From contig NC_041786.1 of assembly GCF_900090045.1 (NCBI RefSeq), positions 558,501 to 622,500 on the forward strand: a DNA stretch of 64,000 nt, in the 5' to 3' direction. Shown one piece after another: positions 20,151 through 33,150 of the stretch. Numbering within the stretch: the stretch's first letter is position 1; each line of letters starts with the position of its first letter. A program made the translations under genes and the position numbers. This DNA comes from Plasmodium malariae. Its lineage: Eukaryota > Apicomplexa > Aconoidasida > Haemosporida > Plasmodiidae. The notes beneath the pieces are model-generated. The model saw only the letters and a program-made list of their open reading frames with translations, was not told the origin of the DNA and did not search any database.

Positions 20151-21965
20151 ATGGTAACTGATTTAACAGTATTAAAGGAATATGGTCAATTCCGTTTGTG
20201 GGATTTTTTGCAATATTCACCGCTTGGCAGTCTTAAGAATCTACATATAGACGATATGAAATTTTTTTTAAAAAAATTAAATGAAATAAAAAATATAGAA
20301 AACGAACAAAAACAAAAAAAAGAAGAATGTATGATGATACATGCCCCGAAAATTGTTGATATAGACAATATCTATGAATGCAAAAATGTAGAAAATGGAT
20401 GCATATTTATTAATATGTATAAAAAAGAAAATATCATTAGTGAGTTGAAACATGAAGGTATAGAATCTATTAAAAGAAATGAAGTTGCTGTTTTATTTTT
20501 AGCAGGTGGTTTAGGTTCAAGGCTTGGATTGAATAAGGTAAAAGGGTTGATAGAAGTTACTCCTTTATTAAATAAAACATTTTTTCAATTTTATTTTGAG
20601 AAGATTAAATTTTTAGAGGAATATTGTTCTTTATCTGATTCGTTGGTGGCATCTAATAATTTACAACATGCGTATAAGTACTGCCAGTGTAAAATTCATA
20701 GCAATGCGCACAGTAACAAAAATAATAGCAATCATGATGCCATTTATGCCAGTTACAATGGTATCACCAAGTGTGTACCTTGCTTGAAAGCTTTTTTTTT
20801 AGAAGATAAAAAAGGGGAAACAAAAATAATGAATTCAAATGAAGTAAAAGCACAAAAAAAGAATGTTACAATTTATACATACATTATGACATCTAACTAT
20901 ACGCACGATATAACAGTTAAATACTTAGAAGAGAATAACTTCTTTAATTTAAAAAAAGAAAATATAAAATTCTTTAAACAGTGTGATAATTATAGTACAG
21001 ATATAAATTTTAATATACTTTTAGCAAACCCCAATGAGCTATTAACAGTCCCAAGTGGCAATGGATCTATATTTAAAGCACTGGATAAAAATTGCATAAT
21101 AGACGATATGATAAAAAATAATATAAAGTATGTTCAAATTGTAAGTATTGATAATGTGTTAAATAAAATAGCGGATCCTGTATTAGTTGGTTTCTGCTCG
21201 TTTTTTAAATGTGATATTGCTAATAAAGCGGTTAAAAAAAAAGAGCATGAATCAATGGGTATATTTTGCACAAAGGAGAAAATAAAAAAAAAAAAAAAAA
21301 AAAAATCATGTGATACATATAATAACACATTTTCTGTATGTGAATATACAGAATTAAGTGATTATTTGTTAAATAATTCAGAATTATTTCAATATGGAAA
21401 TATGTGTCATCATATATTTTCACTCGACTTCTTACAACACATTGTTCAGAATAAAATATACGAAAAAATGAAATTACATAAAATATTGAGGAAGAAACAA
21501 TTTTACGATTTTACTGTAAACAATAAAGAAAAAAGCGCATTTATTACGTCCAATGTGTACTGCTATGAGTATTTTATTTTCGATGTTTTTAAATATGCCA
21601 GGAAAATTTTATCATTTGAAATTTCTCGCCAAGACGAATTTAGTCCAATAAAAAAAAAGATAAATAAGAGTAATAACAACAGTGATGGTAATAATAGTGG
21701 TACTAATGATGGCACTAATATAGAAAGTAATAATGGTAGTAATAATGATTGTGGAGACGATATAATGAGCGCACAAAAAAATTTAAGTAATTTACACAAA
21801 TCTTGGCTTTTAAATAAAAATTACAATATAATTGACAACTCCGAAAACGCACTTAACTTTTGTGAAATATCTCCTCTTGTGTCTTATGATGGAACATTTT
21901 TTTTTAATTTACCTGAACAAAAAAATATATATTTGCCATATACTCTTAATAGGCATCCTACCTGA
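20151..21965 (+). CDS. UAP1: UDP-N-acetylglucosamine pyrophosphorylase
   Basis: 604 aa from the ATG at 20151. It joins UTP and GlcNAc-1-phosphate into UDP-GlcNAc, the last step of the hexosamine pathway, which in Plasmodium feeds GPI-anchor synthesis. Visible signatures: nucleotide-binding loop AGGLGSRLG at residues 118-126 followed by KVKGLIEVTPL; uridine-site segment TYIMTSNYTHD; PSGNGSIF at 301-308; SIDNVLNKIADPVLVGF with Asp334-Asn335; VCEYTELSDYL; and the C-terminal EYFIFDVFKYA. An upstream in-frame ATG at 19857 would add 98 residues, but they look like translated leader (runs such as HIHIHICIHTH) and are absent from the fold, so I chose 20151. Parasite-type insertions are a Lys tract coded by 22 consecutive A (21284-21305) and an Asn/Ser/Gly/Asp tract (about nt 21665-21765). 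Cytosolic location is inferred. Confidence 0.92.
   Translation: MVTDLTVLKEYGQFRLWDFLQYSPLGSLKNLHIDDMKFFLKKLNEIKNIENEQKQKKEECMMIHAPKIVDIDNIYECKNVENGCIFINMYKKENIISELKHEGIESIKRNEVAVLFLAGGLGSRLGLNKVKGLIEVTPLLNKTFFQFYFEKIKFLEEYCSLSDSLVASNNLQHAYKYCQCKIHSNAHSNKNNSNHDAIYASYNGITKCVPCLKAFFLEDKKGETKIMNSNEVKAQKKNVTIYTYIMTSNYTHDITVKYLEENNFFNLKKENIKFFKQCDNYSTDINFNILLANPNELLTVPSGNGSIFKALDKNCIIDDMIKNNIKYVQIVSIDNVLNKIADPVLVGFCSFFKCDIANKAVKKKEHESMGIFCTKEKIKKKKKKKSCDTYNNTFSVCEYTELSDYLLNNSELFQYGNMCHHIFSLDFLQHIVQNKIYEKMKLHKILRKKQFYDFTVNNKEKSAFITSNVYCYEYFIFDVFKYARKILSFEISRQDEFSPIKKKINKSNNNSDGNNSGTNDGTNIESNNGSNNDCGDDIMSAQKNLSNLHKSWLLNKNYNIIDNSENALNFCEISPLVSYDGTFFFNLPEQKNIYLPYTLNRHPT
21284..21305 (+). repeat. Coding poly(A) track of 22 adenines in UAP
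   Basis: An uninterrupted run of 22 A encodes seven Lys between Ile and Ser-Cys-Asp. The downstream frame (TELSDYLLNN onward) is conserved family sequence, so the frame is maintained across the run. Confidence 0.9.
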
Positions 21966-22298
21966 TATTCCATACCCCCTTTTTACATTCTACCATTAGC
22001 GGCCTCTTGTTCGTAACGGAGTTTTTCCCATAGGAACGTGCTCACCGCAGCTTTGATTTTTTCGAAAAAAATAAGCAAGTATGTTTGCACAAAAATGTAA
22101 AGTAGTAATCGAATGGCAATAATTGCTAAGTGGGAAAATTGCCAAGTAGCAAAAGAGTAGATGCAAATCCGTTTCTTTAAACAGTTAAAAATATCGATAT
22201 ATCGATTAAACAAATACATATTTTTACAGTGTGTATAGTTTTACTTACATCCAAGCTACTTCTTTATTTCCTTTTTGTATACGATAGAGAAAATTTTT
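21966..22298. other. Short convergent intergenic gap
   Basis: 333 nt between the stop of UAP (+) and the stop of the next gene (-). It must hold both 3' UTRs and terminators. I see no ORF or repeat of note in it. Confidence 0.75.
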
Positions 22299-23914
22299 TT
22301 ACGGGATTTTTCTTCCATCAGGTAGGACCAACGGGTCTCTTATTTTCTTAGGCATGGCAAAATGATTATCGAACACCTTTTTCTTCTCCTCTTCATTAAT
22401 AGCAGGGAATTTATCACCAACCTGAAAAGAAAAGTGTAAAATTAAATAATGCAAACAGTAATGAGCTGAAAAAGCATTAAGCATGTTAGGTGATCCAAAT
22501 TTGTTTGTTTATTATGCGGACGTATACTTACATACACATAAATACATACACTTATATAAATACACACATGTACATATACATATAAACATACACATATATA
22601 CATGTATTTGCACATGTATATATGTGTATATACGTATGTATGTGTCCGCTTATACCTTCAGGTTCAGTTTTTTGGCATGTCCTGGCTGTGCAAAATTTTT
22701 TTAGAAAAAGGAGAATAAATATATAGAAGTATAATAAAATGATGCGGCAATTTTATTACATATTATGAACACAAATTTGAAACATAAGTGACTTAAAGAA
22801 AATAAGAAAATATATAAATATGGATATACATTTGTGAGTAATAGTAATTCCTATTTTTCGTTTACCGCTGCCATTACAACAAATCGTGGCTCCTTGTTCT
22901 TTTCGCTTTCCTCCAGTTTTTTGTCACATGGGGGCCTGTTCTCCTATATGGTTAAGATAAACATAAATAAGGAGTCATGGAAAAGGTAAAAAATATCACT
23001 ATGCGAAACAGACGGAAATGTTATATTCCCTCAATAAAACATACACGAATATGTACGCATATGTACAAATATATATACATACATTTGCACACGTATGAGC
23101 ACATGCGTGTACTTCCTGCACTATATTATTTCCCCATTTGCTGCTTTTATGGTTCACATGCATTACTTTATTTTATTTTAATTTTTTTTTTTTTTTTTTT
23201 TTTTCAACAAGCGCTTACCTCAATATTCATTATAGTTCCATCAGAGTGCACATAAAAAATATCGCACTTGAACATATCGTAATTAATTTGTTTATCTGGT
23301 GGAGCTCTCTTATTATATTTTTCGACTATTTTTTTTGCCTTAACAAACCTAAATGGGTCTCTATATAATATACTTTTTAATTTTTTTCTTCTGTAGAAAT
23401 GCCTGTTTGTTGATGGATCCCCATCTTTTATAATATCATCTAGGGATGGGAAAATATTAGAATCACTTTTTTCATTTTGAAACTGAAAACCATCTTCTCT
23501 TAATTTTTTTTTTATATTATAGTTGACTGGTTCAAAACTACTTATAATATTCTTAAAAGGCGAAAAATAAAATAAATTTGACATTGGATTTACTGGTTTT
23601 TTTGCATACTTGGGAAATTTTTTATCATTTCTTATGTTTAATTCATAGCATTCAAATTTCCTCTCTGGTCTATCATTGTTCGACTCGAATAATTTATCGA
23701 CACATATTTTTTTTTTTTTTTTTTCCTTGGTATACTTTTTATATTTAAGAATGTACAAAGGCTGTCTATGTGTTTCCTTTCCGTTTGGTTTGAATAAAGT
23801 AGCATCGTTAATATACATGTAATTCTTTTTTTTTTTATTTAAAACATGTTTTAAATTTATGTATACTAAAATGATTGCACTAATGAAGGCTTTCCCTCTT
23901 AGTAGCCCGCACAT
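22299..23914 (-). CDS. Conserved Plasmodium protein of unknown function, four exons
   Basis: Rebuilt as complement(join(22299..22421, 22656..22685, 22866..22943, 23219..23914)), 308 aa, all junctions phase 0. The donors (GTAAGC, GTAAAC, GTATAA) and the acceptors (ATATAG, GCACAG, TTTCAG) are canonical. Exon 3 is only 30 nt (PGHAKKLNLK). The ATG at 23914 has in-frame TGA TAA immediately upstream, which fixes the start. The N-terminus has a short hydrophobic stretch (AFISAIILVYINL) that could be a signal anchor or organellar leader. The body is basic (RRKKLKSILYRDPFRFVKAKK) and the C-terminus is VGDKFPAINEEEKKK..DGRKIP. I recognise no domain. The basic composition and possible leader would suit an organelle protein such as a mitoribosomal subunit, but that is a guess. 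Position matches the gene of unknown function between UAP and RAD5 in P. falciparum. Confidence 0.82.
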
Positions 23915-25045
23915 TTATCAAAGACCAGGGATGCACATGTATGCCTATTGTGAGTACAAATTTACGTGTGTATATAAATATGTGTGTATATTCATATGCA
24001 AATATATGTACATGTAAGGATATACAGTAAAAAGATAGCGAAAACGGGAAAGGTTAACTATTTTTATAAATTGAAACTGTGTCAGCCTAGAAGACTTTGA
24101 AGCACAACGAAAAACACAAAAACTAGTTTCTTTAACATTCGCCAAAAGAAAAAATAGTCGTGTGATCTTTGCAGCATAATAATATTTTCACGACATGTGA
24201 GAAATAGTCATTACTTGTTGCTTATTATTTCTTATTTTTAATTTATTTATCGTTCATTATTTATAGTTCACAATTTATCGTTATGATTTATTTATCCTCT
24301 TCCCATTTTTTATAACTTAAAAAAACATAAATTAAAAAAAATTAAATATATACATGTTTCACCTTCCCCAATTTTGTAGATATACAAATAACCGAACGTA
24401 CATAAAAACATATGTGTTAATGAACACTTAAAATGTATGTATAAGTTTAACGTAAAATTATTTAAAAATAAGAAAAGCAAAAAGAAAGTGTATGAAAGTG
24501 TAAAAAAAAATGAAAAAATATAAAAAATGTGAAGAAATATAAAAATTATAAAAATATGAAAAAGAAAAAAAAGAAACGGAAAAAAAATTCACAATTCACA
24601 AAGTTTTCACATTTTTTTTCTAAAATAAAAATAATAATATTTTTTTAAACCAAAATAAGCATATTGATAAATTGCGCTCACTGTAATAGAAGCAGTATTA
24701 GCAGCAGTATTAACAGTCACAATGGATAATATTATTTTATTTTATTTTATTTTTTTTTTACAAAAAGTATCACATGAATGCTATACTAAATTTATATAGT
24801 ATAAATATATATATATTTATTCTTTCTTTTTATGTGTAACGAGTCAATATCCACCCCTCCCCCCAATTCCACTGGTAAAGAATGTTTTCCATTTTTTTAC
24901 CTCATGTAAGCGTATATAAATATATATATATATAAGCATATCTATTCGTAGATACACACATACATATCTAGTGACGTATATATGTATGTATATGCACGTT
25001 CATTTAAGCAATTTGACCGATTTGCAAATGAAAACGATTCGTTTA
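23915..25045. other. Intergenic: promoter of the 308-aa gene and RAD5 3' UTR
   Basis: 1.1 kb between two minus-strand genes. AT-rich with A-runs near 24500-24600, and a C-rich patch at about 24850-24868. The short reading frame 23945-24145 (-) has no coding character. No supported gene. Confidence 0.7.
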
Positions 25046-28000
25046 CTACTCCTCGGAATTCCAGTCCTTGAACATGAGTATGAAGTCATCCATTCCCAGT
25101 TTTTGTGGGGGAAGATTCATCTCCGAGTTAATTTTGTTGCCTTCTTGTGCTAAGATTTGATTGGCTGTATACTGTTTACTTTGATGAATTTGTAAAATTC
25201 TTTCTTCTACTGTTTTTTCAACAACAAACTTGTAAATGTTTACGTCTTTTAACTGCCCAATTCTGTGTATTCGCTCAAATGCTTGGTCTTCTATGGCTGG
25301 ATTCCACCATAAGTCCATGAGATATACTTTTGATGAAACGGTTAAATTTAAGCCTACTCCTCCTGCTTTTAGAGAGCATAATAAAACTTTACCAGCAATA
25401 TTTTCCATAGGTATATAATAAGAAGGTTTTACAAAACCTACTCCTGGTTGATATATTTTTCCCTTTTGAACATTAAACCAATGGAGAGTAAACTTACGTT
25501 GTTCATAAGTTAAAGATCCATCATAAATTTTGTTTGGAATATTATGAAGGGTTAATAATTTTTCAATAATTTTAAGGAGACCTATCCATTGAGAAAAAAC
25601 GACAATATGTAACTCATTTTTCATATCATTTTGTACATGATCGAATAGTTTTTTTAATTTAGTTGAATAAACAAAATTCTCCTTTTTCATTTTTTTTAGC
25701 AGCTCATCAAGGGGCGATTTATTTTCTTGTAATGCCTTTAAAGATTTTAAACTAATATAATTATTACATTCCGGACATTTTTTTTCTGCTATTTGAGTTA
25801 AATGAAAATAATCATCTGCACATTTTTTACACATTATATGTAAACATTTACTTATTAACGGGAAAATAGCATCTTCTAAACATATAACACATTGCATGAT
25901 GCTTCCATTTTTTAATATTTCTAATTCTTGTAAATAGTCATCCACCTTCTTTGAGTTAGTTGCACTTAGTATAAAGTTGTATATTAAATTATCTCCTATT
26001 TGTTTATCAATAAATTCATGTGTTTCACTAGTATTCATTTGTTTACTGAGAGATTTACTATTTTTTTCATCTTTTTCTTGTGATACTAAAGAATTATCAT
26101 TTTTTTTTTGTAAAGCATCATTTATATCTTCTTTATTCCATTCTTCAAAAAAAGGTTTTGAAAATAATAATAGCGGATGAGAACAACATTGTCTCAGTCT
26201 CAGAAGTAGTTGTAACACATGAGAATAATGACTTAATACATTTCCATCATGCATATATGTATCAAATTTTGTTTTACTTCTATAAAAAATTGCTCGATAA
26301 AAATCTTCCTCTTCTAAAGAAAATTCTAATTTTAATAAATGAATATTTTTTTTTGGTAAAGATATTAGCGCATCCCCATTTTTCGTTTTTGATTTTTTTG
26401 TTCTTCTTAACAAAATAGGAGATGATATTTTCCTAACTACATCAAAGGCTAAATGTAATTTATTCTTATTTACATATTCCACAATTTCTTTATTCCACCA
26501 TTCAATGGTTCCATATGGTTTTATTCCAAGGAATCGAAATAACGGGAATATATCAAATAATGAATTCTGTATAGGTGTACCTGTTAAGCACCATTTTCTT
26601 TCTCCTCGTAGTTTCCATACTGCAACAGATTGAAAAGAATTCTTATTCTTTATAACATGTGCTTCATCTATTATTATCCTTCTCCATGTTATTTCGTATA
26701 ATGGATACATCTTTACATTATTACCTATTTTGTTTGTCTTTTTTTCTTCACTCCCTTTTAACACGTTGCTACCACTAGTTGTGCCAAGTACTTTACTTAA
26801 AACAGTTTTCATAAAAAAATTATTTAATTTTTTTTCCTTAACTGTATTTTCCCCTTCTTTTGGCGTGCACTCCTCTTCCTCATTCTCCTGCTTATACCCA
26901 TAGCGATGGTTCCTATAATTACTTTTTCCACCTTTATCACCACTACTGTTACTACTATTATTATTATTATTGTTACTACTGCCATTATTGTTTCCATTTT
27001 TCTTGTTGTTACCACTACGGACGCCACTCCCAACACCTTTGTCATTTTCTTCCCAATGCATGCTTTTCTTATTTAACGTATTCTTATATTCGGATACTAA
27101 TGTCGAGTAGGTGGTCAGAACAACAGAATATTTTGCCAATTCTTCACTACTTATATCTTTTGAGCTACCGTAATATATGTAGAAACTTAAGAACCCTTCC
27201 TTTGTGTGTCTCTCCATTTCTTGTTTCCACTGATATATCAGTGCCAATGGTGCGACAATTAACGTTCCTCCTTTCTTAAAATTAGATCCCTTTATCGTAT
27301 TTTCAATTAAATATATAAAATTATTCTTGTTTTCTATATCATTGTTTTTTATATGTATCTTATTATGATATGTATCATATGTAATCAAACCTATACTTTG
27401 AATAGTTTTACCTAATCCCATTTCGTCTGCTAATATACCACCTCGAAAAGGAGGTACATACTGAGGATATGTCAGAGAAAAGCAGCCTGTTAGTTTGTTA
27501 ACATAGAAATATTTTAATACACACACTATGTTTTCCTTTTCATATATTTTTATGTTTGGAATAAATGCATGTTCTTCCCACAGCGGGTTAAGCGGTACTG
27601 TGTTTCTAATATCATCGCCGTCGTCATTGTTTCGGATGCCACATCCATCTTCGTTTATACGGTCATCGACACCTTCCCCTTTTATATTCCCATCTGGTTT
27701 AGCACTATTTCTACTGTCAACTGGGTCATCCCTATTTCTACTGTCACTGAAGTCGTCCCCTTTTAAGTTGTCACGTCCGTCTTCACAGGATCTAATGTCA
27801 TCGACATCTTCACCCCTTATAATACCACCTTGGTAGTCATTATTTCCACTGTTATATTCTTGGTCCCCTTTTCTAATATGAACAAGTTTATTCTCTTCTT
27901 CATCGTTTTTATCTTTCCTATGAACAGGTTCATAGCAAATATCGTGCTTACATTGGTCTCCTTTGTTGATACTTTGCCCCTGAGAAACTACATAATTTCT

Positions 28001-30354
28001 GATATTTTCGCCTGACTTTATAGAAAAATTCTCCTTAATTATGGCATGCACCTGCATTTCCTTTTTCACACTATGTTCAGGAAATTTATTATTTTTGTTC
28101 ATGTCGCTCATTTTGTTCATGTCGCTAATTTTGTTCATGTCGCTAATTTTGTTCATGTCGTTCATTTTGTTCATGCCCCTAATTTTTCTAATATCTCTAA
28201 TTTTGCTCATGTTACTAATTTCGTCAATTACAATTTCCTTTATGTTATCGCTTTTTACATTATTTGTCTTCAAATATTCCGGAGGGTTTTCTCTGATATA
28301 CATCCACCATATCCCCTCCGCTTGATATGTCTTCAACTTAGGCTTAAAGTAATAATCATCTGGGTAAATTTCTTCAAAGTCTTCAAGTAAGTACCCACCT
28401 CTATACTTTTCCTCCAAAAAAACTAAATTTGTAGCGTCCTCGTTCTTTTCCTCCATCTCATTTTCACTTAATGTGTCTAACGTTTCTTCTTCCTCCTTCG
28501 TTCTACTTAATGATGATGAATCTGAGCAAAGCCATTTGAAAAGTAATAGGCATTTATCATGAAAAAATGGCACATATGTACGTATTCTTGTGCATATGTG
28601 TGTTGTTACTACTGCGCATAAGCTCACTGTTACTACTGCATATATGCTTGTTTTCACTATTTCATATACGCACATGGCTAATTCATATAAACAACACGCA
28701 TAAATGCGTTCATGCACTTACACACATTTCAACACGTTTATAAATTTACCTAGAATTGATTTTTTTGAAGTACTGCTAAAGCCTAAGGCCTTGTGTGGTG
28801 TGCTAAACCCACTGAAGTTATCCCCGCTATTTTTACCACTCCTATCTCTTTTGTTATAACTGGAATTATCAATTTGAAGTAGGCTGTTTGAAGATAATAA
28901 TAAACTTTCTTTGTTTATTTTAATATTTGTACTTTCAAAAGAATCCATATCCACATTTTTGGCTAGTCGCAAGGGAGTAATTTTTAACTCTTTAAATAAA
29001 TGATCAACACTACTTTTAATTAGAGAATTATATTCATGATATTTATGAGTGTCTATTTTAAAAGAATCAGGATATAATATCACATGAATGAATGTTTTTA
29101 AACTTCCACCAAACTTCAAATCACTTAAAGAAACTTTTTCTAATTTTATTTCTATTCTTATAGCATTTAGAACTAAAAGAACACTCAACGTTTTGGATAA
29201 CTGACTTTTTAATTTTGAAATATCCCTATTATTATGTTTTATTCTTATACATGAATACCCTTCATTAATATCTTTTAATACCTCATTTTTACCCTTTTCA
29301 AATTCCACATATTTTTTATCTGCTGATATAATTTTACTAGAGTCATAATGTAACTCCGAATAATTTTCATTACCTGCACTTGCAATACTTTTTTTTGTTA
29401 AAACTTTTTTTTTTTTTATTTTATTTGTATTTGTTGGAATATTTCTACCCATTATTTTGATATAATCATTTGATATAACATAATTATTGTTTATTTGTAA
29501 CGTATACATGGGTGAATAAGATCTTTTGGTTGACTTCGGGATTATTTCATAGCTTATTATTATATCTTTGTCATTTTTAACTTCACATATTTCGCTAGAC
29601 AGAATTATTGAGTCGGTATCTATGCAACCTAAGTAATACTCAAAAAAGACTCCTTTATCCCTTACGAATTGAGCCTTTTTATTTGATTTTTCAAACTCTT
29701 TTATCTTTGCTAATTTTATTTTATTATAATTGTAGTCGTTTATATCTTCAATGATTTCAACTGAGAAAACAAAAATTTAGATAAATTAAGCAGGATGGAA
29801 TACGCATATACATATACACACAGCTAACCAAGGGTCACATCACGTGGAGATTGGCAAGGATTCAACGAAAACTGAACTTATTCTTACACTCCATCTTTCT
29901 TTTTATTTACAATTTTTTTTTTTTTATTTTGTTATTCTATTTTGCTATTTATTTTTCTACTTATTTTGCTATTTATTTTGCTATTTATTTTGCTATTTAT
30001 TTTGCTATTTATTTTGCTATTTATTTTGCAATTTATTTTGCTATTTATTTTGCTATTTATTTTGCAATTTATTTTATTTATTTATTTACTTATTTATTTT
30101 ATCATTATTATTTTTTTTTTTTCTTGCTATTTGTTTGGCTTACTGTCGCTACTTGCCTCCCTCAGCTTGTTGCAACTTATTTTTGTTTCTGGGCTTTTTT
30201 CAAAACCACTTGAATCTGTTGCAGTACCGAGCTTTGGCTCGTTGTCATTTAAACTTATAATTTCAATGACATCACTATCATAATAATAGTTAGGTGTGTT
30301 AACTGAATCTTTATAAAGTTTCGTTTCATTTTTTAAATAATTTGAAGTAGTCAT
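25046..30354 (-). CDS. RAD5: RAD5/HLTF-type SNF2 helicase with HIRAN and RING domains, three exons
   Basis: Rebuilt as complement(join(25046..28521, 28750..29760, 30144..30354)), 1565 aa. Exon 1 ends GAC A|GTAAGC and exon 2 opens TTGAAATC after CTCAG (split Ile). Exon 2 ends CTA G|GTAAAT and exon 3 opens ATTCATC after GCTCAG (split Asp). Both junctions keep phase. Domains in order: HIRAN-like region (~100-330, with CIRIKHNNRDISKLKSQLS and a following IRIEIKLEKV), SNF2 ATPase with GGILADEMGLGKT (~766), IIIDEAH (~1025) and LTGTPIQNSLFDIF, C3HC4 RING inserted in the helicase core (~1283-1326, CVICLEDAIF..CPECN), and helicase-C (AGGVGLNLT, WWNPAIEDQAFERIHRIGQ). Rad5-family proteins remodel stalled forks and polyubiquitinate PCNA for post-replication repair in the nucleus. 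Low-complexity spacers include an MNKISD-type repeat (about nt 28085-28215) and Asn-rich runs. Confidence 0.93.
29941..30076. repeat. 12-bp minisatellite inside RAD5 intron 1
   Basis: About eleven copies of TTTGCTATTTAT (plus strand), two with a CTA-to-CAA change, fill a third of the 383-nt intron 29761-30143. The repeat keeps reading frames open by chance, giving spurious FAIY-type ORFs. Confidence 0.9.
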
Positions 30355-30784
30355 TTAAAATAAAAATACTCATTTAATATATATAATAAAAAGGATAATA
30401 CACACAAAAAAAAATTACCAAAAATTTGCAATTTTAAACTTAATTATATATCAAAACTGGAGATTAATAAGACAAATACATGTACATATGTGTATAAGTA
30501 TACATATACATATATATATTCCTGAAGGTACAAAATTTTACTTAAAAGAAAAGGTGTCTAATGCAAAATTTTATAGCATAAAAAAGAAGTAGGATTAATT
30601 CCTTTTTCTTCTTTTTTTTACATCCTATACTTTCACTTATATATCACCTATATGAAAGTGTACATATTTATACGCACATGTCTCAAGACATGAAATGAGA
30701 GATGCCGTTATTCCTATAGAGGGGTTTAATTTTAACTTTGCATGTGTATATATGTATGTTAAAGTATATATATACATATGTACT

Positions 30785-30838
<54 letters not shown>

Positions 30839-33119
30839 AATGGAGCTTAAAGCTAAGACCTCAAATCAATAGAAGAAACACAAAACTCAAGTATATTATA
30901 TACGCTATTTTACTACTCCTTATTTAAAATTAAGACCTAATTATTATTATAATTCATTTGTATTTAAAAATTCTCAAATTATTTTTATTGACACTAAAAA
31001 AAAAAAAAAAAAAAAAAGACATATTTTAAACATTTTCAAAACGAAAAAACTAAAAGAAAAAGAAGAAATTGTATAAGAAAAAATAGAATACTCAAAATAA
31101 AGGATAATAAAGGATAATCAACCAAAAAGAAAAACAAAATTAAAAAAAATAAATATATTAATGAAATAATTGAAACATAAGTATTTGTACTTTTGTACAT
31201 ATTCATACAATAACGAAAGATTTTTTTTCTTTGTGATAAAAGAAATACAAAAAAAAAAAAAAAAAATACACAAATACGTATATTTATACAAATAACCATA
31301 TATATATTCATATATACATATGAATAAATTTATAATATTTATATATTATATAAATATGAATAAATGACAAAAAAGTTTTTATTATATGGCCTTTTTAAAG
31401 CTCCGTATTGTTTAAAAATAAGGAGAATAAATTTACCCCAATTGAACAGGCAATTATTTTAATTTATTGTTAATTTATTGTTAATTTATTGTTAATTTAT
31501 ACAAGTTACTGTATTTATAAGAATTATAAATACAACTGTAAATTTGTTTAAATCTTTTTTTTCTTTTTTTTACATTTCTTGTGTAATTATTTTATATCAA
31601 ATTATTTTTATTACAAAGCTTAACTCTTTAAAAAAAAAAAAAAAAAAAAGTAAAATTTAACAGTATGCTTATGCGATTGTGTCATTTATAATGAAAGACT
31701 AATTTTTAAATTTAAAAAACCATTTAATATAAACAAAAATTATAATAATGAAATAGAATTATTGTTAAAAATTACGATATATTATAACCCCCTCTTTCGT
31801 ATTATGTACTTTTATTCAATGTAACTCTCAAAAATGCGCTGTAAAATTTCTAACTCTTGTACTATTATTTGGAATTTTTACAAAATATGAAAAACTATTT
31901 TTTTTAATTTTGCGTTAACGGAAAATATATATATATATATATATATGTATTCCCGCAAAATAGGTATATATTAAAATAAAAAAATATATTATTTTACTAT
32001 TATATTATTTTAATTTTCATTTTCTAACAAATAATATAATGATAAGATCCGTACACATAATTTATGTATATAATACCAAATTTCATATTAAGTGGGAAAC
32101 ATTTTTTTGGAGCTGCTCGAAAGCAAAAGCATTGAAGGGACAATATAAAAGAATAATAATTAAAATACTATTAAAAGCGTAATAATGAAATTACACAAAT
32201 CATAGTAAATAATAATATGAAATAATATAATATGATAACACTATTATAATAAAAAATGCATTACTGAGGTGGGAAAGAAAAATAAATAAAAATAATTGTA
32301 CTTAAAAATTTCACACAATAAGAAATATAAAAGGGGTGTTAAATATTTTATTTTTTTAAGCCTTTTTGCACTAACTGCAAATTTTTTTACGTTAATTAAA
32401 AAAATTATTCCGTCCTATTTTCGGTATTGTTTTTATAATGAAAAAATATATGTATTGTGTTCTGACATTTTTAAAAAAGGCACAAACTTATTTTGTTATT
32501 ATATGTAATAAATTTTTAATATAATTAAAGAGTGTACTACTAGGGCTTCGTTTATTTTTTGTCCATTGATTTATATAATACATGTTACACATATAAATGT
32601 ACTTATATACGTACACGTATTCATAGGTATGCCATATATTATGTATACATAGGCATTGCGCATATACGTATACTTAGGCAGTGCACATATATGAATATAC
32701 AAGTATCATATATTAATATATATATTTTTTTTTTTTTTTTTTTGGAATACATTTTACACTCGTAACTAGAAATATCTGTCCGACTATAAAAATAATACTT
32801 ATTTTTTTTTTTATTCTTGTTGGAAATAAGTACATATTACAAGCACAATTATAGTACATAAATAAATGTACACAATAATAGTAATAATAAAATACATAAA
32901 TAATATATACGAAAAAAAAAAAAAAGCGATTTAAGCTTATACAAAAAAAAAAAAAAAAAATATAAGTTTATAAAAAAAAAAAAAAAAAGATATAAGTTTA
33001 TACGGAAAAAAAAAAAAAAAGAGATACAGGATTATACACGAATTTCTAAAATTAAAACATGGAATGTAATTATTGTTCGTTTATTAGTGATATTATATTA
33101 TTATCTATAAGATACGAAA

Positions 33120-33150
<31 letters not shown>

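Noticed and set aside
25046..28717. RAD5 starting at the ORF ATG (MHERIYACC...)
   Set aside because: The first ~65 codons are intron. The acceptor at 28522 and the phase-matched upstream exons with the HIRAN-like region give a better model.
29844..30283. Three overlapping plus-strand ORFs rich in FCYLFCYL / YFAIYFAI
   Set aside because: They translate the 12-bp repeat in RAD5 intron 1 and the antisense of RAD5 exon 1.
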